Origin: Eutrigla gurnardus
Taxonomy: Eukaryota > Chordata > Actinopteri > Perciformes > Triglidae
Length of the DNA: 64,000 nt
Direction of reading: 5' to 3'
NCBI GenBank assembly: GCA_963514095.1
Contig: OY741266.1
Location: 11,931,797-11,995,796 of the forward strand
Shown: positions 36,221-50,320 of the stretch, piece by piece
How positions within the stretch are numbered: position 1 is the stretch's first letter
Layout of the letters: each line of letters begins with the position of its first letter
Notes under the pieces: model-generated
Databases searched by the model: none
What the model was told of the DNA's origin: nothing
What the model saw: the letters and a program-made list of their open reading frames with translations, nothing else
Position numbers and translations under genes: made by a program

Positions 36221-37959
36221 CAGAGTCGCGCTGAGACAGAGAGACTGCAGAAATGTGCAACAGCCAGGGACAGATGGAGCAGAGCTGACAGCCAGAGCCA
36301 TGGGAAATACATCATGTGTAACAGAGACTATTGATCAGTGTGACCATATCATTCTGGCTCAGCAGAGACTAAGACAATAGCCAGCTATCTCCATCATGCC
36401 ACGCTGCGAAGGCAAATAGCTGACTCTCTGCCTTTTTAGATATTTAAAAAAAGAAGGAAAAAAAAGAAGCTGCACCTGCATTAGAATTACAGATTTTATT
36501 TATAGAAAACTCTCAGAATGACATAGACCTTTCTATAACCGTCAGAGACTATATAGATATGTATGAGGCATTTTCTGAACATCTACAATGACAGGACAGA
36601 TATGTAGATACACCCAGAGGCATGCTGGTATCTCCGGGAACAGACCTCAACCAGAGATGGACAGTAGGATAAGTTCATTTTAAGACGTCACAATAAATCC
36701 AGTAATTCATTTAAAAATGATTGTGATTCAATAAAAAAACTAAATTGGCAAATCTATAGCATTGCCAAAGTCAGAGCGGTTGTAGTTGCAAATTCTATTT
36801 GCATTCCGCCATAAAATAGTGAAATAATATCGCATGAAGTCACTTAATTTTATTGTGTAGACTTTTAACTTTTACAGTAGCTATGAAGAGTGTACAATAT
36901 ATCGGATCAACTGGAACATAATTATTTTTGCTTGATGATTTATTGACATAAATAGATTAAAGTTGAGCTAGAACAGCATTTCTAAAGCGTCTGGTGGCGT
37001 TTTTCCCGGCAGGCAGGACATAACGTTGGGAGGAATTTGATTTGATCGTTCAAAAGGTTCGCCAACGACCCTCTCCAGCTCTGTGTGGAGTCGTGGTTGC
37101 AGATTGATGGATGGATGTCGTGATGTAATTGGCTGGTTCTTGCTGATGTCAACACATGTCACATTTTGTTGAATAAAACATTGGATTGTCGTATAAAAAT
37201 AAGAAGATAGTGATTTATGTTTTCAACATATTGTTAAACAGCTGCACAATATGATCGGGATGTGATCTAAAAGGGTTAAAAAGGCATTTTTCATTTCAGC
37301 TTGACTTTAAAGGGTCAGAGGAATAAACACACAGTATATCTACCATTTCTTTTTCTGAGTTTACCAATCTGACAACGCTGACCTGCGACTGTGAGAAAGA
37401 TCATGGAAATGCAGCACCTCTTCAATATCTGTAGCTGTGCGTTTTTTTGTTTTGTTTTTGTGTGACCTCTATTCAACGGGGCTGGCCTCCTGATATCAAA
37501 ATCTATTTTTTCAATAAAGTGCCAGTCAGACTGGCAGCATACAGACGCCACGGAAAGAAGAGGATTGAAAGTTAGAGTAATAATCTCCATGATTCAAAAC
37601 TGCCGGTTTAGATCACCTCTGGGCTTTCTAGCGAAACCCTCTTCAAAATAACCTCGAACGCAGCTCTCGCAAACAAATTCAACCTCCTCAGTACAGTGCA
37701 GTTGATCCGATAGAGAGGGCTTTCATATTTGCTAACGGCTCCCGACGAAGCCACGACGGCACCAAAGGGATAGAATCACAATAGACATTATTGCCCCCCC
37801 CCCACCCCACCCCCGCTTAAACAACTCAACAAGCCGGCCCCCCGTTTTGATTGATTGGCCTCTAACGTGGTTGAACATGAGCAATCTGACCAGCTGTCCC
37901 CAGCGAGACGCGGGAGGCATACACTGACATATGGCCGGACGCCACCAGCCACAGCATTC

Positions 37960-38360
37960 CACTGTTCCATAATTCAAAAGCTCTTCCATCACCCCGTCTG
38001 CCGCGCCACCAGCTCGCCCATCAGTTAATTAACCCGCTCGTTTCCGCCGCCGCGCTCACGCCATGCCTCCGCCAGACAATAGATGTGCGACAGCCTGGAG
38101 CGGTCCGCGGCTAATGTAAACTCACGTTCTGTTCATAATTCAGCCATATGCTTCGATCATGACCTGAAGACGCCACAATGGCATCGGCCCCGAAGCCTCG
38201 CCCCGTTCCTCTAACCTGTTTCCCTCCATTATCTCAATGTGTTGATCGCTTCATATATTATGGATAAACAGACACTAATGGTGCTAATTATCAGAACTGA
38301 TGCGATGCGTTTACACTCGGTATCCACCGGGCGATGCACATGCAACGTCTGAAGCCGTTT
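37960..38360. promoter_or_regulatory. candidate conserved non-coding element upstream of the coding exons
   Basis: It combines AGTTAATTAACC, GTTCATAATTCAGCC, a TTATGGATAAACA forkhead-like word and TGGTGCTAATTATC in repeat-free sequence with several CpGs. A regulatory role is inferred from texture only. Confidence 0.25.
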
Positions 38361-38868
38361 CCCTGTTGAAATGATGAAAATAATGGAGCGGTGGAGTTTA
38401 AATGAACTCTGTGTTTTCCCTTCCTGAGCTAGTTACATCCCGCCAGAGAGCCTCCCCAGCAGATAAGCAGCATCTGCATAAAACTGAGCAAAACATCAAC
38501 TAATAAGCAGGATCAGACCGAAAACAAATAGCCGTCCCTGGATCCAAGTCCTTTACCTGCTGCTTCCATCCATCTCCACCCCACTTACATATTACTCTAT
38601 TCATTATACCAGAAACACAAGCTTATGGTATATCAAATCAATCTGTGGCAAAATATGTGTGATTAGTGTGATCTTACCAAATAGAAAATCATTCTAGGAC
38701 AATCTGCTCCCTAAAAAGGACTTGACTTCCATGTTCTATATTCTGCTGCCCTGAATCTCGGGTCGGTGTTAGCAGAGCTGTTGCCGTGGCCGCTACGCTC
38801 ACACTAGATTGCATGCGTCCATGAGCTAATTGATGTTGGGCTGATTCTGTGCACCGAGGCAGCCTGAC

Positions 38869-38870
<2 letters not shown>

Positions 38871-38910
<40 letters not shown>
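38871..38910. repeat. (GT)n microsatellite
   Basis: A pure array of about 20 units. Confidence 0.95.
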
Positions 38911-39125
38911 TACAGTCCCCTAACGAGAGAGTCCTGCCTGTCACAGCACTCCTCACTTGGAGAATCTCTCTTTCCACTAATGAATGCTGACCGGACTGGG
39001 CTACCTTGTCAACGCACGTCACACACACCTACATGTGCACACTCTCACACACACACACATGCTTATCAAAAGAAGACCTGATGCCCTACTCCCTCAGCCT
39101 CCAGGCAGAGAGGCTCTAATGTAGG

Positions 39126-39750
39126 GCTATTCAACTGTACTGTTCAGGGGCCACATTTGTAGAAAGCTAAGGGACTGGGGGGCCGGACATTTTGACCCAC
39201 TCGACCCCTTAAGGCCTCATGAATTAACACCTTTTTGTCTTTTTGCTAATTTTAAAGTTTAAAGTTTATTGGGTACCATTTTCTTTTTATATGACACATA
39301 TTTTTCTTCAAAAGCTAATACAGATCTTTGCTCCTCACTCTGGTCGCCTGGTTACGTTTTAAAATGGGGGACAAAGTATGAGGAACACTGAAAAACGATT
39401 GCAATCTCGAAAACATTTCCTACAATTGTACACCACCTAAACTTTTAGTCAAAGTCGAGAACAAGCCACCTGCACTAGTGTTGATGAGTTGGACTGAGGG
39501 TTTTAGGAGAACCAAGTCTGCATCAAGAATGGTTTATTGATCGAAAGTGAGAGAGAAACACGTAACCATAGTAACTCACACGGTGAGAGAGGAGGAGTAG
39601 AGATGCTGACTGAGATTACTCTGATCCACATATGGGAGTAAATAACAATATAGATTTGTGTATATTTCTTGTATTTATTTGTGAATGGAACTGATCAGCG
39701 TGTCGGTCAGTTTGATTGGCAGGATTTGGCCCGCGAAGCCGCCTGCTCTA
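39126..39750. repeat. possible DNA-transposon fragment
   Basis: It starts with AGGGCTATTCAACT and GGGCCACATTTGTAGAAAGC and ends near GGATTTGGCCCGCGAAGCCG. These words occur in a widespread vertebrate hAT-like repeat family. The expected inverted end (AGTTGAATAGCCCT) is missing on the right, so it is probably truncated. Confidence 0.4.
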
Positions 39751-40452
39751 TCTCAAATGGAAATTATGTAAATGCTAGTATGTTTTTTAATTCCATCTAT
39801 AACTCTATTTGCATTATGTCCCAGCATATAGATAATTTCATATCTTGATAATGATATATATCACAATATAGAATGTTTTCTGGCAGTTCAATTAATAAAT
39901 ATGTGAAATGTGAAATATCTTGTGAATGAAATACTTGACAAATAAAAAGATCACATCATTTTCTCATTTAATTATCAACTAAAGTGCAAAATGATCAGAT
40001 ATTCTGAGAATTGTGTGGGATTCTTCAAACATTATTAATTAAACCGCTCAATTTAATGAAATTATTTATTCAAATATTGTTTTGATGAAGCGCAGTCAGA
40101 GAAAGCAATTTGTGGGAAAAAAAATGTACCGATGCATGCATCTTCAACTGTATCTCTGTATATATTTAGTCATACCAATTAGTTTGCAGCAGGCTATAAC
40201 TGCGTAGGAAGATGCTCAGCAGCATTCGTTTTTCCCCCTTGACACTCTTCCTCATTTAGTTTTTCTTCACCTGTTCTTTCCTTCCCTCGCTTTAGTCTCT
40301 TCAGTTGTTCATTCTTTGCTCTGCTGGAGAGAACGCTGAGCGGAACAAAGCTCAGGGGGCTATGCAACGTGTTCAGTAAAATGGCATGTGTCCGCCGAGC
40401 TACGGTAAATTACCTCCAGTTGGCTTGCTAGGGTAGGTTTAACCACCATGGG

Positions 40453-40454
<2 letters not shown>

Positions 40455-40544
<90 letters not shown>
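40455..40544. repeat. compound (CT)n-(GT)n microsatellite
   Basis: About 14 CT units pass directly into about 31 GT units. Confidence 0.96.
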
Positions 40545-40545
<1 letters not shown>

Positions 40546-41189
40546 ATAGGGTTGGAATGAAGCTGTGTGGGTCATGTGGCATATTATCCTCAGCGCAGGT
40601 AGACAGGCTGCAAGAATTTTGATGAGAGTGACCACACACACATTTCAGGTAGCTCATTTTGCAGTAGGGTGCTGAAGAGATGCCTGTAACGTAAGACGCA
40701 CACACACACACACACACACACACATGCAAACAAACACATGTGCACACAGTCATCGTGCTCAGTGCGACATGCGTACACGCTAAAACATGAGTGGTTTTGA
40801 AATAGATGGGCCGCCCTCGTAATTGCCCCGCACTGATGATGCTGAAACAGCGAGCAGCCCCTCGGTGGGACCAGAGGCTCGGGGAGAACATACTGTCAAC
40901 TCCCAACAATATGGATGTCTTGACATGCCGGCCACAACATGTAGCCGTACTGTTGCGTGTGCTGGGGTGTTTTGGGGAGCGGGGGGTTACAAGCATACAA
41001 GCCCCCTCGGACCATATTAAAATCACAATTACTAATGAGTCAATGTCACATGTTTGTGCTGACCCAATCTTAACAGAACGAGACAAACAGTCACGTCGGC
41101 TTGTGTCTCTCATTTTGAATCTATACATTTGGCTGGTTCAGCCAGATGCAGTATGGCTGCTCCCACCGGCTATGTTCTAACATGCACAG

Positions 41190-41190
<1 letters not shown>

Positions 41191-41266
<76 letters not shown>
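41191..41266. repeat. (GT)n microsatellite, about 37 units
   Basis: A long uninterrupted GT array. Confidence 0.96.
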
Positions 41267-41619
41267 GGTGTGTGAGGGGCCGGTTCACTATAGGAACGTG
41301 CACAATTGTCACTGTGCCCTGAAGACAAGTGGCCTGCCTGACAATTTATTCCATGCAGCACTGGTTGTAAATCCTTTGTGTGGCTTCGCAGCAAAGAACT
41401 GCAGAGTGTAGCCTTAAAGGTATAGGTCACCCCCACATCAGCCTGACATGTGGTGGTCATTGTGCTCTCAGTTTAAAGTCCTCCATGAGAAGTGAATGGC
41501 AGCAGTTGAGTACTGTTAAGTCATATGTATTATATATATTTTTCCCTTTGCACTTATTAATAGCTTTTAAGAATCATTTTATTCAAATAATGTATTCAGT
41601 TTGAACATGTGATGATCGG

Positions 41620-42050
41620 GGATAATGGACTGCGACAGAGCAGAGCGACGGCGGTATTGGAGCCACTCTGCATTGAGCGTGAGAAAGATTTTCACTTTTT
41701 TAAAGAGATCTACGCCTTTAAAATCATTTCCACACAAAAGTAGTTCAAAGCTCTCGGCTGCACACCTCATCCTCTCCCTCCGTGTTAGACATTCTATGCC
41801 CGTCAGAAAATTCCGTCTCGGGAGGCTCCGGCTTTGACCAGACCACTGCTGTTTCCGCATGGCCGCCCCCGGCTGCTCCGAGGATGCTCCCAGAAATCTG
41901 ATGCACCGAAAAAAAAAAAAATCCAGCCTTTAAAATCCACCGCCGACGACCTCATCTGTGAGGTACTGCCGTTTCTATTCCTCACCGCCTGGCGGCTAGA
42001 CACCACGCTCTGCTCCGCTCTGCTCTGAACTTTCTAATGCTCCAGTCTAA
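41620..42050 (-). other. GC-richer patch, possible alternative 5' exon or promoter
   Basis: This repeat-poor patch contains many CpGs in an AT-rich neighbourhood and, on the minus strand, a 93-codon open frame starting at 41860. The frame shows no family signature and may be chance. It is followed on the plus side by a purine-rich tract (42100-42310). It lies between the candidate promoter and the coding start. Confidence 0.25.
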
Positions 42051-42469
42051 TCAAGTCTACGCGCCCTCCCTCCCCTCATGAGACAAGATGGGCTGAGGCG
42101 GAGATGTGCAAGGGAGAATGGAGGGAGGAGAGAGCAGAGCGGAGATGAAGGATACGAGGGGGGGGGGGAATAAAGCAGGAGACGCATAGATGAGGTCAGG
42201 AAGGAAAAAGGCTGAGGATGATAGAGATGGAAAGATGGGATACAGGAGGAGTTACAGAGGGATGGAGACAGAGAGGACGGGGGAGGCAGCGGGGGAGACG
42301 GGGAGTGCCAAAAGCCATCAGAGTGAGCCGAGCAGAATCTTAAAGCAACTTAATAACCTAAAGCATTTCTCTTTTCTTTCCTCTGCCCTCAAATACTTCG
42401 ACAACGATTCCTAAAAGAAAACGTGCAGACATCAGATAGTGGTATAAAAAGAGCAAGTGTGGAATGTAA

Positions 42470-42700
42470 CGGGAGAAATATGCATATTAAATGGAAATGG
42501 CACAATTCAAAACCGTAATTCCCTGCAAAGCAGGAACTAGAACGGGGTGGCATCCGATAAAAGGCAGGGTCATAAAATAAATAACATATCTGACTAATAA
42601 GGGATGGGGGAAATCGTAAATCATTAATGAGGAAAAGCCATAAAAATAAATCACTGCTGGCTCCGGACGGGAATGAAGCTAAAGTGTGCGTAATGTGTCA
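42470..42700. promoter_or_regulatory. candidate conserved non-coding element
   Basis: ATATGCATATTAAATGG (a POU-like octamer palindrome), CATAAAATAAATAACA and AAATCATTAATGAGG (a homeodomain-like word) fall within 230 bp of repeat-free sequence. This is inference only. Confidence 0.25.
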
Positions 42701-44559
42701 CTGGAAGCCTGTCAGTATAACAAGAGGTGAGCGGTGCACGCCATTGTAGTCAGCGTGGACGGCTGGGGCAGCGAGGCCTCTCCGTGTTCATCGAAGTAAA
42801 TGCAGCGTACTTCATCAAGCCTACGCCATCACGCCGATCTACCCCACAGGGACCGCTTAGGTTCTACAAAGTGGAGAAAATAGTTCCTTCGGTGGTGGTT
42901 GGATGATGCCAGTGACATGGGGACAAACTGTATGTGCATTATACCACCACATTTACATTAATGTTAATGCATTTAATTAGTGGAAAGTTGTTTCGTGTCC
43001 ATTGTATCTAGTATTTGTATGTATTGCAGTATCTTTAGGATATCAATTAGCCCCGCCCATACCTGACCCGCCCCATTCTATCTGCTGCAGCCAGGTCCTA
43101 AACAAGCAAATACCACTCTCTGACTTTTTCACATCAGTTTTGAAATGTACGATTTAAAAAAAAAAATACATCATGAAAAAAAAACTAATTTACAGACGTT
43201 TATGCAATTGAGTATCCTCATTTTAAATCATAATGGAGTAAAAACACCCAGATAAACTAGCTAAATGCTAACCAGCCTTCCTTCAATGCCCTTTAGAACC
43301 TCCACATACAAGAGTATCGCATCTGATTTTATCTTCTCATTTTATTTAAGCCCTCACACTAACACTTAACTATTTTTGCATTAAACGCTGTCTGCCTTTG
43401 TGATAATAATATTTCGCCGTTATTATTTTAAGCCAATTCCACTGTTGCAAATTGTCATGACTAATTAGCATGTTGTCATGTCGGTTGAATCATTGGCTAA
43501 TGGCGAAGCAAGAAAAACAAAGCAAAAATAAAAAATGCACAGAAGCACACATACACGTGCCCACGCACGCATGTGCAGCCTCTCCGACTCTGCGTGGCAG
43601 CGCAGCTTAGCAACCCATAAGGGAGAAGTTAATGGTTTACAAAACTGCCTCTGATACAATCAATTATGTCAGCCGGAGACACACTGATGTTGATTCCACT
43701 GCCACTGCTGTTGTTTTCCTCCCTTTGATTCATCTGTCTTCTCTTTCATGCCACCCTTTTTCTCCCCCATGGCCCTCTCCCCCCTCTCCCCCGTCTCCCT
43801 CTCTGTCACTGCGCTCTGAACCCAGTACTGTCACAACGGATCCGTCAGAGCCGTGCCTTAAAGCCAGCGGCAGAGAAAGGCAAAGTGTGTGTGTGTGCGA
43901 TTGTGTTTGCGAGATAGGGAGGGAGAGAGAGAGAGGGAGAGAGGGAGAAAGTTGTCCTGTACAGTACAGAGAAGCGCCACCTCAGCAGCGGATGACGCTG
44001 CATCAAATAGGAGGCAGGAGACGACACTCGTGGCCTAGATTCAAAGCGCGGTGAAAGGGCCTGGCTTGTTCAGCAGGAGAGTACATCCAAGTGTTCACAT
44101 GTGGCCTCCTCTTTGCTTCAATTTATCAATTATTTCCCAAGTTCAGTCCTCTTCCTCCGTTTATTTCCGTCTCCTCGTCCTCCATCCAGCCCTGTTTACT
44201 TATCTGCTTTAAACTTCATTTCTCTCCTGCCTCCTCTTTTGTCCCTGCTATCTCTCGCCCTGTCAATCCAGCTCCCTCCGTAAAGAAGATTAAAAATGTT
44301 TGCAGCCTTCAGGTCCTCGACGCTCATTGTTCCCCGTTTTCAAAATAACCTCCCCGTTAAAGACTTCTAGAAGACCTCCATAATGAGATTCCCTTGAGAT
44401 TTCCTCCCCCGCCCAGATAAATCCCAATACTTCCCCAGAAAAACATGCGTAGAAACTTTTCAAAGATTTGTTCCCAATCAGCACATTAGAGTTCAAAAAG
44501 TCTGAGATTGTATATTCCAGTGATTCAGTTGGAAAAAGTGATTTCTGCATAAGACATTA

Positions 44560-44725
44560 GGACCTTTGCCGCTTGCATTACAGAGCAGATATGAACTGTG
44601 TATATCAGTGTGCTGAAATATTTATTCAAAAAAGGCCTTTCTGGGGCGCTTACTGGGCCCTGTTCATAATTTAATAATGCATAAGCACCAACACTGGTGT
44701 ATAAATATAAAAGGAGGCACTTAAC
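44560..44725. promoter_or_regulatory. candidate conserved non-coding element
   Basis: CTTGCATTACAGAGC, TGAAATATTTATTC, TTCATAATTTAATAATGCAT and GTATAAATATAAAAGG occur in repeat-free sequence, a pattern like that of enhancers. This is inference only. Confidence 0.22.
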
Positions 44726-47700
44726 GCTGGATGGTCTAACGGCTGAGAAAATGTCATTTGAAATACAGAGATCTACCTACGGGGGGGGGGGGGAGTACAT
44801 TAATTTGCACACTGTCACCTTGACTCCTGCATGAGAAAGAAATATCTCCTTCACAAATCCAGCGGAGTAACATCACGATCTCTGTGGGAGCCACGTCCGC
44901 GGTCCAGGCAGCGATGTGTGCAAAATGTCTCATGACAGATGTCCACAGCGATACCAGAGTATTTGTCAGCAAACCATTTTGTTAGATATTGCATTGTCAC
45001 TCCTCCGGAAACCAAAAAATCTAAAAGAAATGTGATGCCGAGAGGAGATTTTCTTCAAAGCTTACTGGGACTGAAGAGGTGCAGCGGTGGTGATTCAGTG
45101 CAGGGAACGTACCTGGAACATTCAAATATAAAAACTCGTCTAAGTGTTCCCCGCTGGGTTCAGGCTGAGCTTTAGCTTTGGTAAAAAAAAAAAACAACCC
45201 TCATCAGTGTCATGGGGAAGCTATAAATACCATCCTGGTGTTATCATACATACGTTAAAGACCTACTTAAGCCCCCCCCCCCACCCACCCGATATGCATT
45301 GCATCTTTATAATGACATTCAATGGTGTTTTTGAATATCCGCCACTGTTCATGATTGCGAGGCGATGTGGTTATTTCCGTGCGCCGCCACAGACCGCAAC
45401 TGTTGCATTTTAGATAAGCTGCATCCATCACTATTTTTTCCCTTTTTTTCTGAAACGGCATAAAGCTGATGACACAATGAACTCTGGCAGGATGTATGGG
45501 CGGTGATTTTGAAGCAATCAATGGAGACAGCGAAGGTAAACACAGTGCTAAATGTCAGCGATGGTGATTGCGCTGCCACAATATCATCTCGTGGGGGGAG
45601 GGGGGGGAGCTGGAGACCCAAATAACCAAAATCAATAATCTAATCATTTCATATTCAAATCACGTACGGTAGAGGTCTGGATCCTATTGCACTTTCATAT
45701 CCCCGGTGTGCAGATGGATTCCAATCAACAACCCGAGCAGCCAACTCATGCATTGGCGGCGGGGGGCACGGACCGCAAGTGTTACTGTGCATCTCCATTC
45801 TGGAATAGACTTTTGATGTTTATGGTTTCCTGCATCTGAAGCTGATTTGCGTATAAAATACCAAACTTCATGTAGAGTGTGTGTTGTTGCTGCTTTACAT
45901 GATGCTACTGCAACGATACCTTAAAGAACGTTCTGGACTGTTGCTTGCAGAAACAGTCGGTTTTACATCGCTACAGCATTTTGCACAATTTGATGTGCCA
46001 AAATATATATTTTTAAATTGGCATACACAATGTATTTATTATTCATGATTTTTTTTTACAAATAGGGTTGCATTGGGAGGAGATGTTCACAGTACGATAA
46101 CAGATTTTTAATGCTTTTTAATTATTAATATTATTATTTATTTCAGTTACAATGACCCTTAAAGGTATGAGGACAGAATTATAATTATAAACTAATTATA
46201 ACCCTGACTAAAAAATAGCATGTGATCATGCTACCATATAAACTAACTGCAGCATGTTAGTTTATATGGTGGCAGCCCTGCAGCATATTCATTTAACTAC
46301 TAAATGTAAATAACGAATAAACAAATAAATAATCTGCTCTGAGTTTTTAAAGTAATGTTGATTGATTATTGACAGCTAACATATGACGTAGGTGTGCGAC
46401 AGGTCAGCCAGACTGCTCTTCTCTTCTTCTCTTTTAACACACACAAACACACACACACACAACCGAAGATAAGCAAGTGTACATGATACGATCACAATCT
46501 TGATACCGCCCTGCACCATGATGGTGGTGAAATTAATAAATCATTAATAATAATTCATTAACATACAAATTACCGTGTAGCATTTAAGCAGACCTATTGG
46601 CAGCTATGGAATATAATATTATACGGTATGTTTTCTTTATTGTCTAATAAGAGTCATGTTTATCAGCAAACTGAACGGGTCTTCTTCACAGAACTGGCCG
46701 TCACGTTTCCACAGTAACCCAGAAAAGACAAACTAGCTCTAGATCGGGGGGCGTGGCTACACTGGGACAACCTACTGAATCCTGCACCTATAAATTGAGC
46801 CAATGCGAAATAGCTGATTGAAAAGTCATCTCACGTTGCTCAGATCTCAAATTCTTTATTTTTAACGTTGATTGCAAAATTCTGGATAGATTCAGGAAAA
46901 GATGAGTTGAATGGAAGGGTCACGTATGGATGCCAGTCTGTCTTAACAATAGCTGAAAATGCACAGAGAGAACACATTCATGTGATTTAATACTCCGTGA
47001 TAATAGGTTGGGATCATTTATTTGTATGCGTCTGTTCCTGAACAGTGAAAGGTCTGAGCCCTACAGCCTCCTATAAAAGTTGGCACGGCAACACGTACGC
47101 ATTCACAGTATTTACGAGAACAATTAGATCGTAATGAGGTTGCATAATGCAACAGAGTGGATTCACATGCCTTTACTGTAAGTTTGGACATTTATAGTGT
47201 GGTTTCACTTCATCCTCCCAAAATGCGTCAAACTTTCCGGTGCCAACCAGAATGGAGTTAATGAACGACTCGTGATTCTTCCTTTTTTTCCCCTTGGAAT
47301 CCGTGCCGAAGCTCCGAAACAGAACAACAAATCTCTACAGTGTGCGATGGGGATAATTGAACTGGTAAACAGACACGTGGAGGGAAAAACATCTGCGAGT
47401 GCATCTGCTCATCATCACCCCAAGTCCGTTTGGAAAAATCTCGATTCACAACATACCCGACTCCGCATTACACAATTAGCACCGGTTCACAAGCAGAACA
47501 GCACAAATATGAGGAGACACAGTGGGGGAGAGAGAGCGATGCTAACCGCCGTGACTTGTTTTGCTTCACACAAATAAGACGGCGTATCCTTCCAGGAATA
47601 CGGGGGCCCTAAATAGATGCTTTCTACCGAGTTGTTGACAAAGAGCATCTCTGTGGACGCTTCCCCGTCGCCAAGTGTGTGTTGTGGAGGCTTGGACCGC

Positions 47701-49079
47701 TGCGCTCAGGTGGCGGCGTGTTTGTGTAACGTCACGTGTTTTTGTTTGATCAGGTTTGTGTGTGTGTGTGTGTGGGTGTGTGCTCCCCTGGTGCCCTGCT
47801 TCGATCCGAGGAGGGGAAAAAGAGAGGGCCGAAGGGACAGGCGGGTATCTTTAGCACAGTCAACAGGATCCTCGGCGAGCAGGCGGCAGCCGGGGGCGAC
47901 AATAAACGTCAAATACGAGATCAACCGAATTCATCGTGGCCGTCGCCGATGCACGACAACACTGCGGAGCCTCATTTAGCACGTCTCATTGACTGAGAAA
48001 GAGCACATTCATGTTTGCATGAGCAGCTGAAGGGGAGTCGCTGGGAGGGAGGGAGAGAGGGAGGGAGGTCGGACCACATTCACACATTAACACAGTCACA
48101 CCTGGGAGCCGCGTGAGCCACGCGGTCTCGCACTACTGGGCACCGATCTGCTCCACTGGAACAGTTAAAGGTTAAGTGCTCGGAGGTCGCGACCCTGATG
48201 GGAGATGTTTGGGGATTTGAGCTGCCAGGATTTTTCACAGCTACTGTACTACTCCGATTTTAAACTGTGACCTTTCAGTCACAAGCTCATTTCCTCCGTG
48301 GCGATCTGTTACCGCGGGTCAATACGAGACCGGTGGGGCTAAATGTGGAGATGGTGAACTGAGACAGCCATTCTACTATTGTTTATGAGCCGAGATGTGA
48401 AGCCCTTTAAGGTGGAGAGATGGACCAACAGTTTGAAGCCCAGAGCCATCAGTTTACCATTATATACATGACAACAAACACATTTGGAGAAGCTGCTTGG
48501 GATTTTTGCTTCAGAAATGACTCAGTATCCAATCATTATAGGAGTTACTAAAAATACAACTATTTATTATTTCTCTAGTTTGAATCATTATTACAATATT
48601 AAATAAAGATATAAATAAAAAACTTAGCAAATATTTTGAATGTGTATGCAAAATCACATGTTACGTAATCAAACTAGTGTTTGAGCAATGAATTATCTGT
48701 TACACATTATATGGCACCTTTAACAGGTGTGAAAACAAAAACACTTCAATAAGGAATGTTTTACACATAGCGTGTTTGCAATCATCAACCGTGACAACAG
48801 AAGTTTGCTGAGAAACATCACAGAAATAATCACACTTATGCACTCAGTTTATCAGGCACACCTATAACTCCTAATGTTCAGCTTTAGTTTAAACTATTTT
48901 AAAGAGGAAGAGATGAAGGACGTAGTGGAAAAACTTTCTATAATGCATCATAAACATATTTGTAATACCTTAAAATCTGCATATTACACTGTGTAATTCA
49001 TGATCATTGCTTGCTTTTACTAGAGTATAAATGATTGGACATTTTGTGTGTTGTCCTAGCATTGATTGTATTTAATGTT

Positions 49080-49400
49080 TTCACTTTACTTAAAGCAAAC
49101 AACAACCACTTACCGTATCATTATAATTGCATCATAAAAATATCGTAATTACAACCATGGGAATTATAATATACTGTGACTCCTGCAACAAAGAAGTGAC
49201 CAGCAGTTATGACGTATATTGCGACTTGTTATCATGTACGTTATCATAAAATGCTGTATAATGTGATTATTGTTATAAATCATCATTGATGGTTATGAGG
49301 GTTTGTAGCTGTGATTGTATGGTGTTACAAGCAGATTATAATGCATTCTAAGTGTGTTTATAATGTATTATATACATGAAACGGCATAGAAAGTGTTACT
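49080..49400. repeat. MITE-like interspersed repeat
   Basis: AT-rich, with short inverted ends (CACTTTACTT at the left; AAAGTG near the right end) and many ATTATAATGC-type words. It resembles a small non-autonomous DNA transposon seen widely in fish. No target duplication was confirmed. Confidence 0.4.
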
Positions 49401-50232
49401 GATGTGGTTTGTTGTGGTGTTGTATGTTATATTGTTGTGTTTCTATATTGTTCTCCCCATATATCCTCTATCTCAGTGGAGGCTCCATTCGAGCAAAACC
49501 AAAAACTTAAATATGTAATTTTGTTAGTTTTTCATTACAGCTTGTTCATAATCATTAGCTTGAACAACACAATATGTTCATTTCATCATTATGATTCCGC
49601 TGAAAGTAATATATGACAGTACTGATTTATCACCCGGCCCTAATAGAAAGATAAGTAGATCAACTTTTTGAGTGATGTTTAGTGGTTGCCCTAGCAACTC
49701 TCTTTCTATTCTCATTTCTCAATTCCCTCCTCCGTTACAGTGTCTTCTAGTGTTTCACAGACATCTGCCTCATGCTCAGCCCTGCATGTGTGTGTCTGTG
49801 TGATTGTGTGTGTGTGTGTGTGTACGTGTGTGTATGTGTGTGTACGCTTGTGGCTGTGTGGAAATGTGTGTGTCTGTGTGTGCACGCGGGCACACAAGGG
49901 AAGAAGGCTGAGTCTAATTGCATGGACCCATCTGCTGATTCTGGAAAACAGGCTTGCATCTTGCAGACACAAACGCTGCCGACAAAAACGCACGCAAACA
50001 CACACACACGCACAAGCACACGCACACGCTACAAGTGCCTGCCCAAAGCCTTCAACTTGGACCCTGAACAATCTGCAGCCGTGCTCCAGCAGCTGTGTGG
50101 ACAGCATTGACTGGCATGGTTTACAATATGGGCTCTATTGTCTGAGGACAAAGGCCTCTCCACTCGAGGCAAAGGTCACATTATCAGACAATAAGCCTGT
50201 ATTCATGGGGGGTGATGACAGGGGGGCGAACA

Positions 50233-50234
<2 letters not shown>

Positions 50235-50318
<84 letters not shown>
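50235..50318. repeat. (GT)n microsatellite, about 41 units
   Basis: A long uninterrupted GT array. It drives an artefactual 207-codon open frame. Confidence 0.96.

Positions 50319-50320
<2 letters not shown>

Noticed and set aside
40439..41128. 229-codon minus-strand open frame
   Set aside because: It depends on CT/GT microsatellites at its end, has no recognisable domain and no splice support.
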